Positions 44,522 to 57,608 of a stretch of 64,000 bases of DNA are shown here, piece by piece; position 1 is the stretch's first letter; every line of letters begins with the position of its first letter. The translations under genes were made by a program, and so were the position numbers. This DNA comes from Lycium barbarum (lineage: Eukaryota; Streptophyta; Magnoliopsida; Solanales; Solanaceae): the NCBI RefSeq assembly GCF_019175385.1, contig NC_083344.1, positions 64,666,782-64,730,781 on the forward strand, written 5' to 3'. Below the pieces are notes generated by a model, which saw only the letters and a program-made list of their open reading frames with translations, was not told the DNA's origin and did not search any database.

Positions 44522-47432
44522 TGTCACGACCCAGCCCCGTGGGCCGCGACTGGCACCCTACCTGGGTGCCCAGACCAAATCACATCATCGTTTCCGAATC
44601 CAAACTTATTTCAGAATTTTCAAGAAGTTAAATCAAACATAATTTACATCGAAAATATGTCTTAAGCGGTCATATCAAATCAAACTCAAACAAAGCGGCG
44701 GAATAGACACCGCCGGTCAAAATACAAATATATACAGAAGGGCCATTTGGGGCCATCATATCAAACAGACCGCTTTAAGACCCGAAAGCAAAATCAAACA
44801 ACATACACATAGGACCCTCGCCCCACAAAGATGACTACAGGCCTCTACGAATTCAAAACATAACATATGGCGAGACAGGGCCTCGCCGTACCCAAACTGT
44901 CAAATATACAAAACATATACAGAGTAAAGGAGTCTGTACCAAAAGTGGACCCCGGACCAAGTAAGAGTACTCCGGAAAGCAAGAAGCGAAGCCTACTGCG
45001 GAGGATCACCGATGTCTGCACCTGCGGGCATAAAACGCAGCCCCCGGAGAGAGGGGGTCAGTACGAAATATGTACTGAGTATGTAAAGCACGGAGTACAG
45101 AATTATGGATCAAAACCGAAAGCAGATCAAATGTCAAAGTGGGGTACAAACTGGTATGTCAAAATCTATGTCAAAATCATATACATATGTTTTATGCAAA
45201 TAAAATCATGCAAACGCTTAAGAATGTGGTCGCCACTCCGACGCTGGCGCCACACACAGCATAACACCAGAAGGTTTCAAATATCCGTACATCTCCGAAC
45301 ATAATCATAATCATCGGTGAGCATATCGCGTCCCGAGCCATATCACAGCATAACTCCAAACGGAACCGGGCCCTATGGCGAAGCCTCGGAAACCGTAACA
45401 CAGCATACGGCCGAATTCATCATACAGCGCACGAATCAAAACCGGCCCGGGAACCGGCGAACGAAGTCATATTAAGGCACGAGCGGAGTCGTGAGCAAGC
45501 AAATGCAAATCGTATTTCAAAATAGTCTTTCAAAGCAAAGTGAACTCATAAGTCATTTTAGAATACAAAATAGTCGAATACTTAGCCGACATAAAGTTTC
45601 ATTTTGCAAAACGTTTCCCAAATGGTCCATATAGTTCGGAACATAGATTAGCGCATCGAATAGTCCAAACATACCCCGTAGGAGGATGTTCCAAAGATCG
45701 GAAGTGGTACTTTCAACTTTATTCTCAAGGGTGGCCCGAAGGGCAAATCGGGCATTTTGGGGTAGCGGACCCACCTCGGGTCGAAGTGAGGTGACGAACA
45801 TATTTTTACGAGCAGTTATATGCCAAGGGTCATACATAATCATTTCTAGGTTACCCGACCACATTTCGATAGGTTTCGGACGAATAGTGGCATTCTAGCC
45901 AAATTGGAGCCTTTAGGCTTCAATAGAATTGAATGAATAGTAACCTTTCTGTGGGTCGGGTTTCGAGGAGCAGAAATGCTCCGGAAGGTCTCATATTTGA
46001 CTGACACACTAAGATATGCCAAATGAAAGAGTGGGAGGCTTTACATACCTCACAGACGTCGTAAGCTCTTCCAAAGGTCCCGTCCCGTTTCGTCAAAAAT
46101 CTGCAAATGGTCAAAGTTACCAAATGAGATCCTTAGGCTCAAAAATGCCTTTAACTCCATATTTGCCTACCGAAATTTCGGCAGCATTTCCCCTATAAAT
46201 CTAACATCCCCGAGGCATAACTCGGCTCAAATTAACCAATCACAACAGCCCACACATCAACAACCAAACCAAACAACAATCAAACCATTCTAGCTTTAAA
46301 GTTCTACATGATTTCTAAAGTTGGCAACTTCCATTCAAACTTTCAAAATTCTAATTCTATATCTACAAAATTGTATGCATTCCCACATTCAAACTTATAT
46401 AATCCCATTCTAATTACAAACCATGCCATACACGAAATTGCATAAAAATCCATTATTTTCCCAAATTCTTCAAAACATCTAAAATGCACTACGAACATTC
46501 TAACTCACGTCGTTTCATTCCGAATTCATCAACATCGATATAGATTCATATCTAAAGTCTATAACACCCAAGATATACATTGATATACATAAAGATACCG
46601 AAGGTATACGCTTTCCGATAATATTCAAAATCATTTTTCAACGCCAATTTCATTCCCCAATTAATAATTTACGATATAAGGATCACAACAACACATTATA
46701 CCAACTTAACCAAGATCAATTCACACCAATCTCTCTATCTATGGCTCACGGCCAAACTCACTACAAACACACACCCACACGTTTCCATTTATGTCCAAAT
46801 TACGGGATTCTCGTCTACTTCCAATCTTTAACACATTCATAGCAATTCTATAACATTAGAGGGGCAAGATTCTTACCTTTTACTAACTTTCCGACTTGTC
46901 GCAAACGGAATCCTTGTGCCAAACCAATTATACCACGTCGGAGAGCGTCTTGAGTACTTCTTAATTATGTGGAAGCCAAGATTTTTGGATAACACACAAG
47001 CTTGGAATCTTTTCTTTCTTTCCTCCTTTGCACTCGGCCGAAACCCCTTTTTGTGGTGAGTTCTTGATTTTTATTTTTTGATCTAGAATTTGTTAAGTCC
47101 TCCTAGTATATATCCACAATATTGATCATGTGCATAGCACATGATCATTAAACAAGGGGCTTGGGCCATATATATGGCCGGCCACCCCAAGTCCTTTGGG
47201 CCTAACTTTGTGTCATTTTTTTCCTTGGCCCAATTCCTAAAATGCCCCGTTTTGTAATTCCCGAAACTAATTTCCGAAGTTCCAAATTTACCCTCGGCCT
47301 TCCCCGAGGTCTTAGCATCAAAGATTTCACAACCAACATAGTCATATTCACAAAATTTAAATTAGGTCCTTATAACACACAAGTCGTAATTATTTCACGA
47401 TTTCCAATTGTACGAAAACACGGGACATAACA
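44522..47432 (-). repeat. 3' LTR of element H (left copy)
   Basis: + strand TGTCACGACC...CGGGACATAACA. The frames inside (for example 44867-45304 +) recur in the other LTR, run antisense to the element and have no family resemblance. Contains a terminal hairpin GGCACCC/GGGTGCC (44552-44570), the three-hairpin module 45022-45077, TACATACCTC (minus donor-like, about 46031), CCGAAATTTCGGCAGCATTTCCCC (about 46170) and CTTACCTTTT (about 46873). Confidence 0.95.
47104..47179 (-). promoter_or_regulatory. Core promoter candidate and palindromes in U3 of LTR H
   Basis: In the minus direction: perfect palindrome GGCCATATATATGGCC (47164-47179), then a hairpin with arms TGATCATGTGC/GCACATGATCA (47123-47147), then TATA-like GGATATATACTAGG (47104-47117). 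The identical block in the other LTR is at about 55195-55270. The order palindromes then TATA is shared with other families. Confidence 0.55.
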
Positions 47433-47467
47433 TTCTCCCCCCCTTAAGAACATTCGTCCCCGAATGT
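47433..47467 (-). other. Polypurine tract and dyad of element H
   Basis: On the minus strand TAAGGGGGGGAGAA (47433-47446) abuts the LTR; the dyad ACATTCG-TCCC-CGAATGT lies at 47450-47467, with the same order and spacing as element A. Confidence 0.8.
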
Positions 47468-47546
47468 TAGATTAGTCTTATAAGGTCTTATGATCAAGGC
47501 AGGAGTGTCCCTTTTTAATGATGACATACATAATTCATTTTATCAA

Positions 47547-48153
47547 TCAACACAACAAACTGAAAAAACGAATTAGATTACCTGCGGATGTCGGAAACAA
47601 GTGGGGATATTTCTTCTTCATCTCGTCCTCCGCCTCCCAAGTCATCTCCTCCCGATTATTGTTGCGCCACAGGACTTTGACAGAGGGCACTTCTTTAGTG
47701 CGTAGTCTCCGCACCTGTCGATCCAGAATAGATACAGGCTGCTCATCATAAGATAACTGCTCCGTCACCTGAATGTCGTCAACTGGGAATATCCTGGCAG
47801 GATCACCAATGCATTTCCGCAACATAGACACATGAAACACCGGGTGTACGGCCTCCAAGTCGGATGGTAAGTCCAGCTCATAGGCGACCTCGCCTATCTT
47901 TCGCACGATCTGATACGGTCCAATGTACCGGGGGCTAAACTTACCCTTTTTACCGAATCTCATGACACCCTTCATGGGCGACACCTTCAGGAATACCCAG
48001 TCGCCAATCCGGAACTCTAACGGTCGACGTCGTCTATCTGCATAAGCTTTCTGTCGACTCTGAGCAGCCAATAATCGTTCTCGAATAAGCTTTACCTTAT
48101 CTACAGCCTCCTGGATTACATCTGGCCCAATCAACTTAGTCTCGCCCACGTCA
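47547..48153 (-). CDS. pol: Element H pol C-terminus (end of integrase, GPY, chromodomain), out of frame with the main ORF
   Basis: This piece continues the main ORF in another frame: [20 protein letters not shown], then [16 protein letters not shown] integrase tail, [31 protein letters not shown] (GPY region), [12 protein letters not shown] and the chromodomain-like [14 protein letters not shown]...MTWEAEDEM, ending [20 protein letters not shown]. The frame is open back to 48176, but homology with element A shows that the true junction is at about 48153, where one base is missing from a T run. By itself it has no proper start (the ATG at 48176 is out-of-frame sequence), so it would be translated only with frame correction, or the base loss is a sequencing error. 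Confidence 0.9.
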
Positions 48154-51100
48154 ACCAGCCAATAGGAGATCTGCATCTCCTGCCATAAAGGGCCTCGTAC
48201 GGAGCCATCTGAATGCTGGAGTGATAACTGTTATTATAGGCAAACTCAATAAGCGGCAAATGATCATCCCAGCTGCCCCTGAAATCAATAACGCAGGCCC
48301 GCAACATATCTTCGAGCGTCTGAATAGTGCGCTCGGCCTGCCCGTCGGACTGAGGGTGAAAAGCTGTACTGAGACTCACCTGAGTCCCTAATCCCTCCTG
48401 AAATGACCTCCAGAAATTTGCTGTAAACTGGGTACCTCGGTCAGTAATAATAGATATCGGGACTCCGTGAAGTCTGACTATCTCTCTGATACACAATCTG
48501 GCATAGTCCTCAGCCGAATAAGTAGTCCGAACCGGAAGGAAATGGGCTGATTTCGTCAGCCTGTCAACAACAACCCAGATAGAGTCGTACCTGCGTGGAG
48601 TGCGCGGTAATCCAACAACAAAATCCATATTAATCATCTCCCATTTCCAGGCTGGAATTTCCATCTCCTGCAATAATCCACCGGGCTTCTGATGCTCGAT
48701 CTTAACTTGCTGGCAGTTCGGGCACTGACTAACAAACTCAGCAATATCTTTCTTCATGCCGTCCCACCAATACAAACACCTGAGGTCCCGATACATTTTA
48801 GTGGAACCAGGATGAACAGAATACCGTGCATTATGGGCCTCGCCCATAATCTGCCGCCGTAAGCCCGCAACATCCGGTACACAGAGCCTGCCGTCGTACA
48901 ATAATACTCCTTCAGGCGAGATTTCGAACTGAGTCGTTGCTTTATTAAGGGCCACATCCCTGTACTGAATCAAAGTAGGATCCTCAAACTGGCGCTGCTT
49001 TACCTCCTGAATAATAGATGACTCAGCAACCGGGCGAACAGAAATCCCAGAATCCCCAGAATCTGCCAAACGGACCCCGAGGCTGGCCAGCTGATGAATA
49101 TCACGAACCAGATCTCTCTTATCAGATGGAACATCAGCCAGACTGCCTACGGACTTGCGGCTAAGCGCATCAGCTACCACGTTGGCTTTCCCTGGATGGT
49201 ACAGAATATCAACGTCATAATCCTTTAGTAGCTCAAGCCATCTCCGCTGCCGCAAATTTAGCTCCTTCTGCTTAAAAATATACTGGAGACTCTTATGGTC
49301 CGTATAGATATCAACGTGGACCCCATATAAATAATGCCGCCAAATCTTCAAAGCATGAATCACCGCGGCCAACTCAAGATCATGAGTGGGATAGTTCTTC
49401 TCGTGCGGTCTGAGCTGCCGGGAAGCATAGGCTATAACTCGACCGTGCTGCATCAATACACATCCTATACCAATACCAGAGGCGTCACAATATACAACAT
49501 ACCCATCAGACCCCTCTGGAAGAGCCAGAACTGGCGCTGTAATCAATCTCTCCTTCAGCATCTGAAAGCTGCGCTCGCAGGCATCTGACCACTGGAATTT
49601 TGCTGCCTTCTGGGTAAGCCTCGTCAGTGGTGCTGCAATAGAAGAGAAATCCTCCACAAACCTGCGATAATACCCAGCCAATCCCAGAAAACTGCGCACC
49701 TCCGTCGGAGTAGTAGGCCTGGGCCAATTCTGCACAGCCTCAATCTTCTGTGTATCGACCTGAATACCGTCTGCGCCGACAATATGACCCAAGAATGCCA
49801 CAGAAGTCAACCAGAACTCGCATTTAGAAAATTTAGCATATAACTTCTGCTGACGGAGAATGCCAAGTACCGTCCGCAAATGATCTGAATGCTCCTCGGC
49901 TGAGCGCGAGTAAATCAGGATATCATCAATAAACACAATAACAAACATATCCAGGAAAGGCCGAAATACCCGGTTCATCAGATCCATAAATACTGCTGGA
50001 GCATTAGTCAGCCCGAAAGACATAACTCTGAACTCATAATGCCCGTACCGAGTCCTGAAGGCAGTCTTCGGGATATCTGACTCCCGTACTCGCACCTGAT
50101 GATAACCAGAACGCAGATCTATCTTTGAAAAGTGTCTAGCACCCTGCAGCTGGTCAAACAAGTCATCAATCCGGGGGAGGGGATATTTATTCTTAACAGT
50201 CACCTTATTCAGCTGCCGGTAGTCGATACACATCCGCAATGACCCGTCTTTCTTTCTGACAAACAGCACCGGCGCTCCCCAGGGTGAGGTGCTGGGTCTA
50301 ATAAAGCCCTTATCCAGCAAATCTTTCAGCTGCTCCTTCAACTCCTTCAACTCAGCTGGTGCCATTCTGTACGGAGGAATAGATATAGGCTGCGTATCTG
50401 GCATCAACTCAATAGAAAAATCAATCTCCCGCTCAGGCGGAAGGCCGGGAAGCTCGTCAGGAAAAACATCTGGAAACTCGCTGACGACCGGAACAGACTG
50501 AAGGGTAGGTACCTCCGCGGCAGTATCGTGCACACGAACCAAATGATAGATATAACCCTTCTGGATCATCTTCTTAGCCTTGAGGTATGAAATAAACTTA
50601 CCCCTCGGCGATGCTGTAGATCCGAACCACTCTATGACTGGTTCCCCTGGAAACTGAAAACGGACTACCTTTTGCTGGCAGTCGACATTAGCATAGCAGG
50701 AAGACAACCAGTCCATACCCATAATGACGTCAAACTCGAGCATGTCTAACTCTACCAAATCAGCCTTAGTGCTACGATCATAAATGGTCACCGAACAATC
50801 CCTATAGATCTGTCTCGCTACAATAAAATCCCCAACTGGCGTAGCTACCTCGAACGGCTCTATAGGCTCAGACACGATCCCAATCTTACTAGCAACGAGC
50901 GGGGAAATATATGATAAAGTAGAGCCAGGGTCAATCAATGCATATACAGATCTGGAGAAAACCAGTAATGTACCTGTGACGACGTTCGGCGAAGCCTCCT
51001 GATCCTGGCGGCTGGCCAAAGCATATATGCGGTTCGAGGGACCGCTAGAACCTGAAGTGCCACCGCGGCCTCGACCGCGTCCTGCCGGTGCTGAAATACC

Positions 51101-52408
51101 TCGCCCTCTAGGGCGTGCAACTGATGGAGCAGAAGAAGAACCGGCGGCTGACCCTGTCTGCTGAGCAGCACTACCAGAACCGCTAGCCAATGGACAATCT
51201 CTCATAAAGTGGCCCTGACCGCCACAAGAAAAACAAGCTCCCGTCGCTCGGTAACACTCCCCGGGATGTGACTTCCCGCAGTGTGGACAACGGGGTCTAG
51301 GTGGTCTGGCCTGACTGGGACCCCTGGATACCTGCGAACCTGCCACTCTGGAGCTCTGACCGGCCCCAGACGGTCCCGTACTGTCGAATCTCCGGCTGCC
51401 TGACTGAGTACCCCGGCCGGAAGAAGGAAAATATCTGTCAGACTGCTGCTGCTGCTGAGGCTGTCCGCCTCGAGAATCCCCTGAATAACCCGCGGATCTA
51501 GCCCTCTTGGGCGGCCTCCTGTCTCTATCTCTGCCAGCAGGATCAGATCTGCGACGGTCCTCCATCCCCATCGCATAGGCCTGAAGCCGGGAAATATCCA
51601 TGTCTGCCTGCAGTGACACGGCCATACAGCTGTCTACCAAATACCGGTCTAATCCCATAACATAGCGGTGCATCCGATCGGACATATCTGCTACCACGGC
51701 CGGTGCATACCGGGCCAGAGAATCAAACTCAAGGCTATACTCGCGAACACTCCGACCCCTCTGCTGCAGACGCAAAAACCGATCAGCTCGTGCCCGCCGT
51801 AACTCTGGCGGCAAAACGTGGCGGGTGAATGCTGTCACAAACTGATCCCAAGTGGCTGGAGGGGCACCCACTCCCCTAGACAGCTCCCAAGTCTCGTACC
51901 AATGAGTAGCCACATCTCGGAGCCTGTGTGAAGCCAGCTCAACTGACTCGGTCTCAGAAGCCCTGACCAAGTCCAGCGAGCGTCGCATCCCCCGAATAAA
52001 GTCATGGGGGTCCTCATCGGGCTTAGACCCGAAGAACTCTGGAGGGCCACATAGCAGGAACTCCCGAACTCGCAGGCTGTCCCGTCTGTCATCATCATCG
52101 TCGTCCCTCCGCCCGCGCCTACGAGCCTGTCCTGCTACCAGTGTAGTCAACAGCTGTACAGCCTCCCTCAGGGTCCTATCCTCCGCCCCTGCCTGAGGAG
52201 CTGGAGTCCCAGGTGCGGGTACACGGACCTCTGGAGCTGCTGAAGGTCCTGCTCCAGGCTGTACTAGTGGGGGTGTAGCAGACCCCTCAGAATGAGGCAC
52301 ATCCTCAGGCAAATCATAGACACGAGCCCGGGTAGCTCGCTGTGCCTGGCTAGTCTCTCCAATCCTCGCCTTGCCCTTCTGGGCCGCCGTTGCCTTCTTT
52401 GGAGGCAT
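48131..52408 (-). CDS. gag-pol: Element H gag-pol polyprotein, truncated by one frameshift
   Basis: Start chosen at 52408 ([13 protein letters not shown]), shared with B; an upstream in-frame ATG exists at 52420. Numbered from that ATG: capsid-like Gag about 100-260 ([20 protein letters not shown]), zinc knuckle [14 protein letters not shown], protease [11 protein letters not shown] (Asp about 497), RT with [10 protein letters not shown] and FIDDIL (about 829-833), RNase H YCDASG (Asp about 979), integrase zinc region, and triad Asp about 1266, Asp about 1327, Glu about 1363. All catalytic residues seen are intact. About 60 residues after the Glu, a one-base deletion near 48153 replaces the rest by WLTWARLS and a stop at 48131, removing the GPY region and chromodomain. 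A single gag-pol frame is normal for this lineage. Confidence 0.95.
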   Translation of the reverse strand: MPPKKATAAQKGKARIGETSQAQRATRARVYDLPEDVPHSEGSATPPLVQPGAGPSAAPEVRVPAPGTPAPQAGAEDRTLREAVQLLTTLVAGQARRRGRRDDDDDDRRDSLRVREFLLCGPPEFFGSKPDEDPHDFIRGMRRSLDLVRASETESVELASHRLRDVATHWYETWELSRGVGAPPATWDQFVTAFTRHVLPPELRRARADRFLRLQQRGRSVREYSLEFDSLARYAPAVVADMSDRMHRYVMGLDRYLVDSCMAVSLQADMDISRLQAYAMGMEDRRRSDPAGRDRDRRPPKRARSAGYSGDSRGGQPQQQQQSDRYFPSSGRGTQSGSRRFDSTGPSGAGQSSRVAGSQVSRGPSQARPPRPRCPHCGKSHPGECYRATGACFSCGGQGHFMRDCPLASGSGSAAQQTGSAAGSSSAPSVARPRGRGISAPAGRGRGRGGTSGSSGPSNRIYALASRQDQEASPNVVTGTLLVFSRSVYALIDPGSTLSYISPLVASKIGIVSEPIEPFEVATPVGDFIVARQIYRDCSVTIYDRSTKADLVELDMLEFDVIMGMDWLSSCYANVDCQQKVVRFQFPGEPVIEWFGSTASPRGKFISYLKAKKMIQKGYIYHLVRVHDTAAEVPTLQSVPVVSEFPDVFPDELPGLPPEREIDFSIELMPDTQPISIPPYRMAPAELKELKEQLKDLLDKGFIRPSTSPWGAPVLFVRKKDGSLRMCIDYRQLNKVTVKNKYPLPRIDDLFDQLQGARHFSKIDLRSGYHQVRVRESDIPKTAFRTRYGHYEFRVMSFGLTNAPAVFMDLMNRVFRPFLDMFVIVFIDDILIYSRSAEEHSDHLRTVLGILRQQKLYAKFSKCEFWLTSVAFLGHIVGADGIQVDTQKIEAVQNWPRPTTPTEVRSFLGLAGYYRRFVEDFSSIAAPLTRLTQKAAKFQWSDACERSFQMLKERLITAPVLALPEGSDGYVVYCDASGIGIGCVLMQHGRVIAYASRQLRPHEKNYPTHDLELAAVIHALKIWRHYLYGVHVDIYTDHKSLQYIFKQKELNLRQRRWLELLKDYDVDILYHPGKANVVADALSRKSVGSLADVPSDKRDLVRDIHQLASLGVRLADSGDSGISVRPVAESSIIQEVKQRQFEDPTLIQYRDVALNKATTQFEISPEGVLLYDGRLCVPDVAGLRRQIMGEAHNARYSVHPGSTKMYRDLRCLYWWDGMKKDIAEFVSQCPNCQQVKIEHQKPGGLLQEMEIPAWKWEMINMDFVVGLPRTPRRYDSIWVVVDRLTKSAHFLPVRTTYSAEDYARLCIREIVRLHGVPISIITDRGTQFTANFWRSFQEGLGTQVSLSTAFHPQSDGQAERTIQTLEDMLRACVIDFRGSWDDHLPLIEFAYNNSYHSSIQMAPYEALYGRRCRSPIGWLTWARLS

Positions 52409-52517
52409 CACTGCAAACACAAAGGCGAGTCAGATCATAATCATCCTAATAGCACAGCTCTATCGCACGATCTAAGATTTCAAAGAAAGTGACATCCTAA
52501 ATGCCCTGTAGCTTCCC

Positions 52518-52551
52518 GTTTATAGATGTGGTGCACAACACATCGATAAAC
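52518..52551 (-). other. Leader stem-loop with self-complementary GTGCAC loop (H)
   Basis: On the minus strand arms GTTTAT/ATAAAC and GATGTG/CACATC, separated by one C/T mismatch, enclose the loop TTGTGCAC. It begins 44 nt after the PBS. Compared with element B, the inner arms and the palindromic loop differ while the fold is kept. Confidence 0.65.
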
Positions 52552-52595
52552 AAGACTCTACGAGACACGGCCTGTAGACATTCCGAGGACAGACT

Positions 52596-52607
52596 GCTCT
52601 GATACCA
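52596..52607 (-). other. Primer binding site of element H
   Basis: TGGTATCAGAGC on the minus strand, 4 bases inside the 5' LTR (52612-55523); matches initiator tRNA-Met. Confidence 0.92.
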
Positions 52608-52611
52608 CTTT

Positions 52612-55523
52612 TGTCACGACCCAGCCCCGTGGGCCGCGACTGGCACCCTACCTGGGTGCCCAGACCAAATCACATCATCGTTTCCGAATCCAAACTTATT
52701 TCAGAATTTTCAAGAAGTTAAATCAAACATAATTTACATCGAAAATATGTCTTAAGCGGTCATATCAAATCAAACTCAAACAAAGCGGCGGAATAGACAC
52801 CGCCGGTCAAAATACAAATATATACAGAAGGGCCATTTGGGGCCATCATATCAAACAGACCGCTTTAAGACCCGAAAGCAAAATCAAACAACATACACAT
52901 AGGACCCTCGCCCCACAAAGATGACTACAGGCCTCTACGAATTCAAAACATAACATATGGCGAGACAGGGCCTCGCCGTACCCAAACTGTCAAATATACA
53001 AAACATATACAGAGTAAAGGAGTCTGTACCAAAAGTGGACCCCGGATCAAGTAAGAGTACTCCGGAAAGCAAGAAGCGAAGCCTACTGCGGAGGATCACC
53101 GATGTCTGCACCTGCGGGCATAAAACGCAGCCCCCGGAGAGAGGGGGTCAGTACGAAATATGTACTGAGTATGTAAAGCACGGAGTACAGAATTATGGAT
53201 CAAAACCGAAAGCAGATCAAATGTCAAAGTGGGGTACAAACTGGTATGTCAAAATCTATGTCAAAATCATATACATATGTTTTATGCAAATAAAATCATG
53301 CAAACGCTTAAGAATGTGGTCGCCACTCCGACGCTGGCGCCACACACAGCATAACACCAGAAGGTTTCAAATCTCCGTACATCTCCGAACATAATCATAA
53401 TCATCGGTGAGCATATCGCGTCCCGAGCCATATCACAGCATAACTCCAAACGGAACCGGGCCCTATGGCGAAGCCTCGGAAACCGTAACACAGCATACGG
53501 CCGAATTCATCATACAGCGCACGAATCAAAACCGGCCCGGGAACCGGCGAACGAAGTCATATTAAGGCACGAGCGGAGTCGTGAGCAAGCAAATGCAAAT
53601 CGTATTTCAAAATAGTCTTTCAAAGCAAAGTGAACTCATAAGTCATTTTAGAATACAAAATAGTCGAATACTTAGCCGACATAAAGTTTCATTTTGCAAA
53701 ACGTTTCCCAAATGGTCCATATAGTTCGGAACATAGATTAGCGCATCGAATAGTCCAAACATACCCCGTAGGAGGATGTTCCAAAGATCGGAAGTGGTAC
53801 TTTCAACTTTATTCTCAAGGGTGGCCCGAAGGGCAAATCGGGCATTTTGGGGTAGCGGACCCACCTCGGGTCGAAGTGAGGTGACGAACATATTTTTACG
53901 AGCAGTTATATGCCAAGGGTCATACATAATCATTTCTAGGTTACCCGACCACATTTCGATAGGTTTCGGACGAATAGTGGCATTCTAGCCAAATTGGAGC
54001 CTTTAGGCTTCAATAGAATTGAATGAATAGTAACCTTTCTGTGGGTCGGGTTTCGAGGAGCAGAAATGCTCCGGAAGGTCTCATATTTGACTGACACACT
54101 AAGATATGCCAAATGAAAGAGTGGGAGGCTTTACATACCTCACAGACGTCGTAAGCTCTTCCAAAAGTCCCGTCCCGTTTCGTCAAAAATCTGCAAATGG
54201 TCAAAGTTACCAAATGAGATCCTTAGGCTCAAAAATGCCTTTAACTCCATATTTGCCTACCGAAATTTCGGCAGCATTTCCCCTATAAATCTAACATCCC
54301 CGAGGCATAACTCGGCTCAAATTAACCAATCACAACAGCCCACACATCAACAACCAAACCAAACAACAATCAAACCATTCTAGCTTTAAAGTTCTACATG
54401 ATTTCTAAAGTTGGCAACTTCCATTCAAACTTTCAAAATTCTAATTCTATATCTACAAAATTGTATGCATTCCCACATTCAAACTTATATAATCCCATTC
54501 TAATTACAAACCATGCCATACACGAAATTGCATAAAAATCCATTATTTTCCCAAATTCTTCAAAACATCTAAAATGCACTACGAACATTCTAACTCACGT
54601 CGTTTCATTCCGAATTCATCAACATCGATATAGATTCATATCTAAAGTCTATAACACCCAAGATATACATTGATATACATAAAGATACCGAAGGTATACG
54701 CTTTCCGATAATATTCAAAATCATTTTTCAACGCCAATTTCATTCCCCAATTAATAATTTGCGATATAAGGATCACAACAACACATTATACCAACTTAAC
54801 CAAGATCAATTCACACCAATCTCTCTATCTATGGCTCACGGCCAAACTCACTACAAACACACACCCACACGTTTCCATTTATGTCCAAATTACGGGATTC
54901 TCGTCTACTTCCAATCTTTAACACATTCATAGCAATTCTATAACATTAGAGGGGCAAGATTCTTACCTTTTACTAACTTTCCGACTTGTCGCAAACGGAA
55001 TCCTTGTGCCAAACCAATTATACCACGTCGGAGAGCGTCTTGAGTACTTCTTAATTATGTGGAAGCCAAGATTTTTGGATCACACACAAGCTTGGAATCT
55101 TTTCTTTCTTTCCTCCTTTGCACTCGGCCGAAACCCCTTTTTGTGGTGAGTTCTTGATTTTTATTTTTTTGATCTAGAATTTGTTAAGTCCTCCTAGTAT
55201 ATATCCACAATATTGATCATGTGCATAGCACATGATCATTAAACAAGGGGCTTGGGCCATATATATGGCCGGCCACCCCAAGTCCTTTGGGCCTAACTTT
55301 GTGTCATTTTTTTCCTTGGCCCAATTCCTAAAATGCCCCGTTTTGTAATTCCCGAAACTAATTTCCGAAGTTCCAAATTTACCCTCGGCCTTCCCCGAGG
55401 TCTTAGCATCAAAGATTTCACAACCAACATAGTCATATTCACAAAATTTAAATTAGGTCCTTATAACACACAAGTCGTAATTATTTCACGATTTCCAATT
55501 GTACGAAAACACGGGACATAACA
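52612..55523 (-). repeat. 5' LTR of element H (right copy)
   Basis: Identical to 44522-47432 except five substitutions and one added T. It bears the promoter candidate (about 55195-55270), donor-like sites near 54965 and 54124, and the three-hairpin module at 53112-53167. Confidence 0.95.
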
Positions 55524-57608
55524 ATGGCACTGTCCTAGGTGCAGGAGATGGTTCATTAAACAAGACTTAATTCAAACAAACCAACAAGGCCAAGTGCTAA
55601 CATTACAAGCAAGTTAAGTACAAACAAGATCACCTAAGCATGGTTTCAGTTTAAGCATTGCATTAAGTGTTACAAGTCTGGCAGGTTTAAATAAAAATAT
55701 TAAAAGATAATCTGGTTACAAACCACTCTCAGAAACTTGGTATGGTCCAACAATGCAAGAAATGAGCATATGGCAGTCTATATCAAGCATACAGCAAAAG
55801 GCAATGCACAAAAAAAAAAGGCTCAGTATTCACAAAGTGATCAAGAAAGGTTCATGCTACTTCTCCTAGGTCACACAATGATGAATTCATGAGCAGTATT
55901 GGCAAACAGTGTATAAGGAAACAAATATGTAAGTTGTAGGATCAGACATAGGAAAAGAAGGAAGGAAGAACTTGAATATTTACTATACTTAGTCTTAGAC
56001 TTCCTTTTAAGGTTAAATGTTAGCTTTCTTTAACTTTAACCTCTATATGATTAGGTAAACAAAGGGTATTCGAAAACTACCTAATCAGAGTAAGCTTACA
56101 AAGCACATTACACAGTAGCCTAGGCAATCAAACAAGTTTGAAAAAGAGGATAATTCACAGATGGGTCACAAACACAATCATAGCCCCAAAGATACTAACC
56201 TACCTTTCTAATTTTCACTTTCCTAAACAAGAGAACAGGTTCTCCTACTTCCTTTTATTCATTTCCTCTAACAGTTCCCAAAACAGGTGACTTGCATGCA
56301 TACAAGACCAAACAAGGCTCATAATAACCCAGAAACAAACATGACAAGCTATAAGTCCATCAAGTTCCTATCTTTTTAAACAAATTCTTAGCTTTTTTAG
56401 AGGCATTAAGTCATCCTTTGGCCATTTCAAAATGCACAAGGCAAATTAAAAAGGTTCATTTCTACTTATTTCAAGGCTTAAGCAGGATTCACAAGGGATG
56501 AAGTGCATGTTGGTGACGCAAGGCAGACACAAGAACACAAAGAACCCTTTTGTAGTGTTAACACTTATTCAGTTATAGATAGAAAAATCCGAGGTTCAAG
56601 TTTTAGAAGATTTACAGATTGGCAGGTCTTTTGAAAAACTATTTCTTGCAAATTTTGAACACAATTAAGTCATTAAAGGATGAAAACAAGCCCAAACACA
56701 AATGAAACGGGTCTATAGAGATTCAGATAACCTCTAGTCTAACTCTGTGTAAAATTACACAGAAACAAGAAACACATCTCAGTTTTTAAATTTAAGACCT
56801 CATTAGACTAGATTTCATCTATCAACAATGGACACAAGAACACAGTCTCACTTTTTAAGCTTTCAAAACAGTTTTAGACAAAATCATTGGCAACCAACTA
56901 TGAGACAAGCCCTCGACAACCTATTCCTTTCTTAAACTCATGGCATCAAAGATTAATAAACTCAAATGAACTAAAATAGTCGCAAAGACTAAAAATCTTC
57001 AGAATCTAAGAAAAACAATAGCCAAACAAGCAAAATGGAAGATAAAGTCTCAGATTCTAAAACTGGTCAATGTAACAGTAACCTATAAGCTGAAACATAC
57101 CCTTTTCCTTATTTTAAACCCCTTTTAAACACCAATGTCCACTAACCACACCCCAAACTACTTAACATTATCCTTATAACATAAGTAAGCCTTTTAACAG
57201 TTAATAACACAGAACAAATACCAAATATAGTCCAATCTTCAATAAACATATTTCAATACATAAAGCTACTTAAAATAGAGTCTAGAAAACTGAAATAAAC
57301 AATAGGAGCAATTCCCAAATTTTATAACAACTATGTCTTACTCAAAATCTAGCTAAATATTCCTATCCTATCCAAAACAGTCACCAAAAATCACCACAGC
57401 TTGAATACACAAAAGTAAAAAGAAAACATGATATTAAAGTTTCAGTATAAACCATAGCCAACTAAACTTTTTATCATAGACATCTAACTAACTACACTTA
57501 AAAAAAAACATTAAGAAAACTTAGACCCCTATATTCAGTCATTTATCTTTCTATTCTTCAAACTAGTATGTTACAATACCTATTTAGCATAACATTATCC
57601 AACACTTA
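55524..57608. other. Unassigned A-rich DNA between elements H and J
   Basis: No gene, no frame above 60 codons with any resemblance, no LTR terminus. The + strand is A-rich with many short CAAAC/ACAAG phrases, much like the body of the Ogre-like LTR (23640-26450). It may be a diverged Ogre-type LTR piece. It truncates LTR J at 57609. Confidence 0.35.

Larger units (their letters stand above)
44522..55523 (-). mobile_element. Element H, complete and very young Tekay-like Ty3/Gypsy retrotransposon (11,002 bp)
   Basis: LTRs of 2911 and 2912 bp flank PBS, leader hairpin, gag-pol in one long frame broken once, dyad and polypurine tract, all on the minus strand. By full reading the LTRs differ at five positions (44957/53047, 45283/53373, 46076/54166, 46671/54761, 46991/55081) plus one T-run indel, about 0.17%. 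With a commonly used plant LTR rate of 1.3e-8 per site per year this is of the order of 0.07 million years. The flanks, AGTTG on the left and ATGGC on the right, do not form a target-site duplication. Confidence 0.95.

Noticed and set aside
44867..45304. 145-codon + frame, repeated almost exactly at 52957-53394
   Set aside because: It lies in both LTRs of element H, antisense to the element; its duplication and conservation follow from the LTR, and the protein shows no domain.
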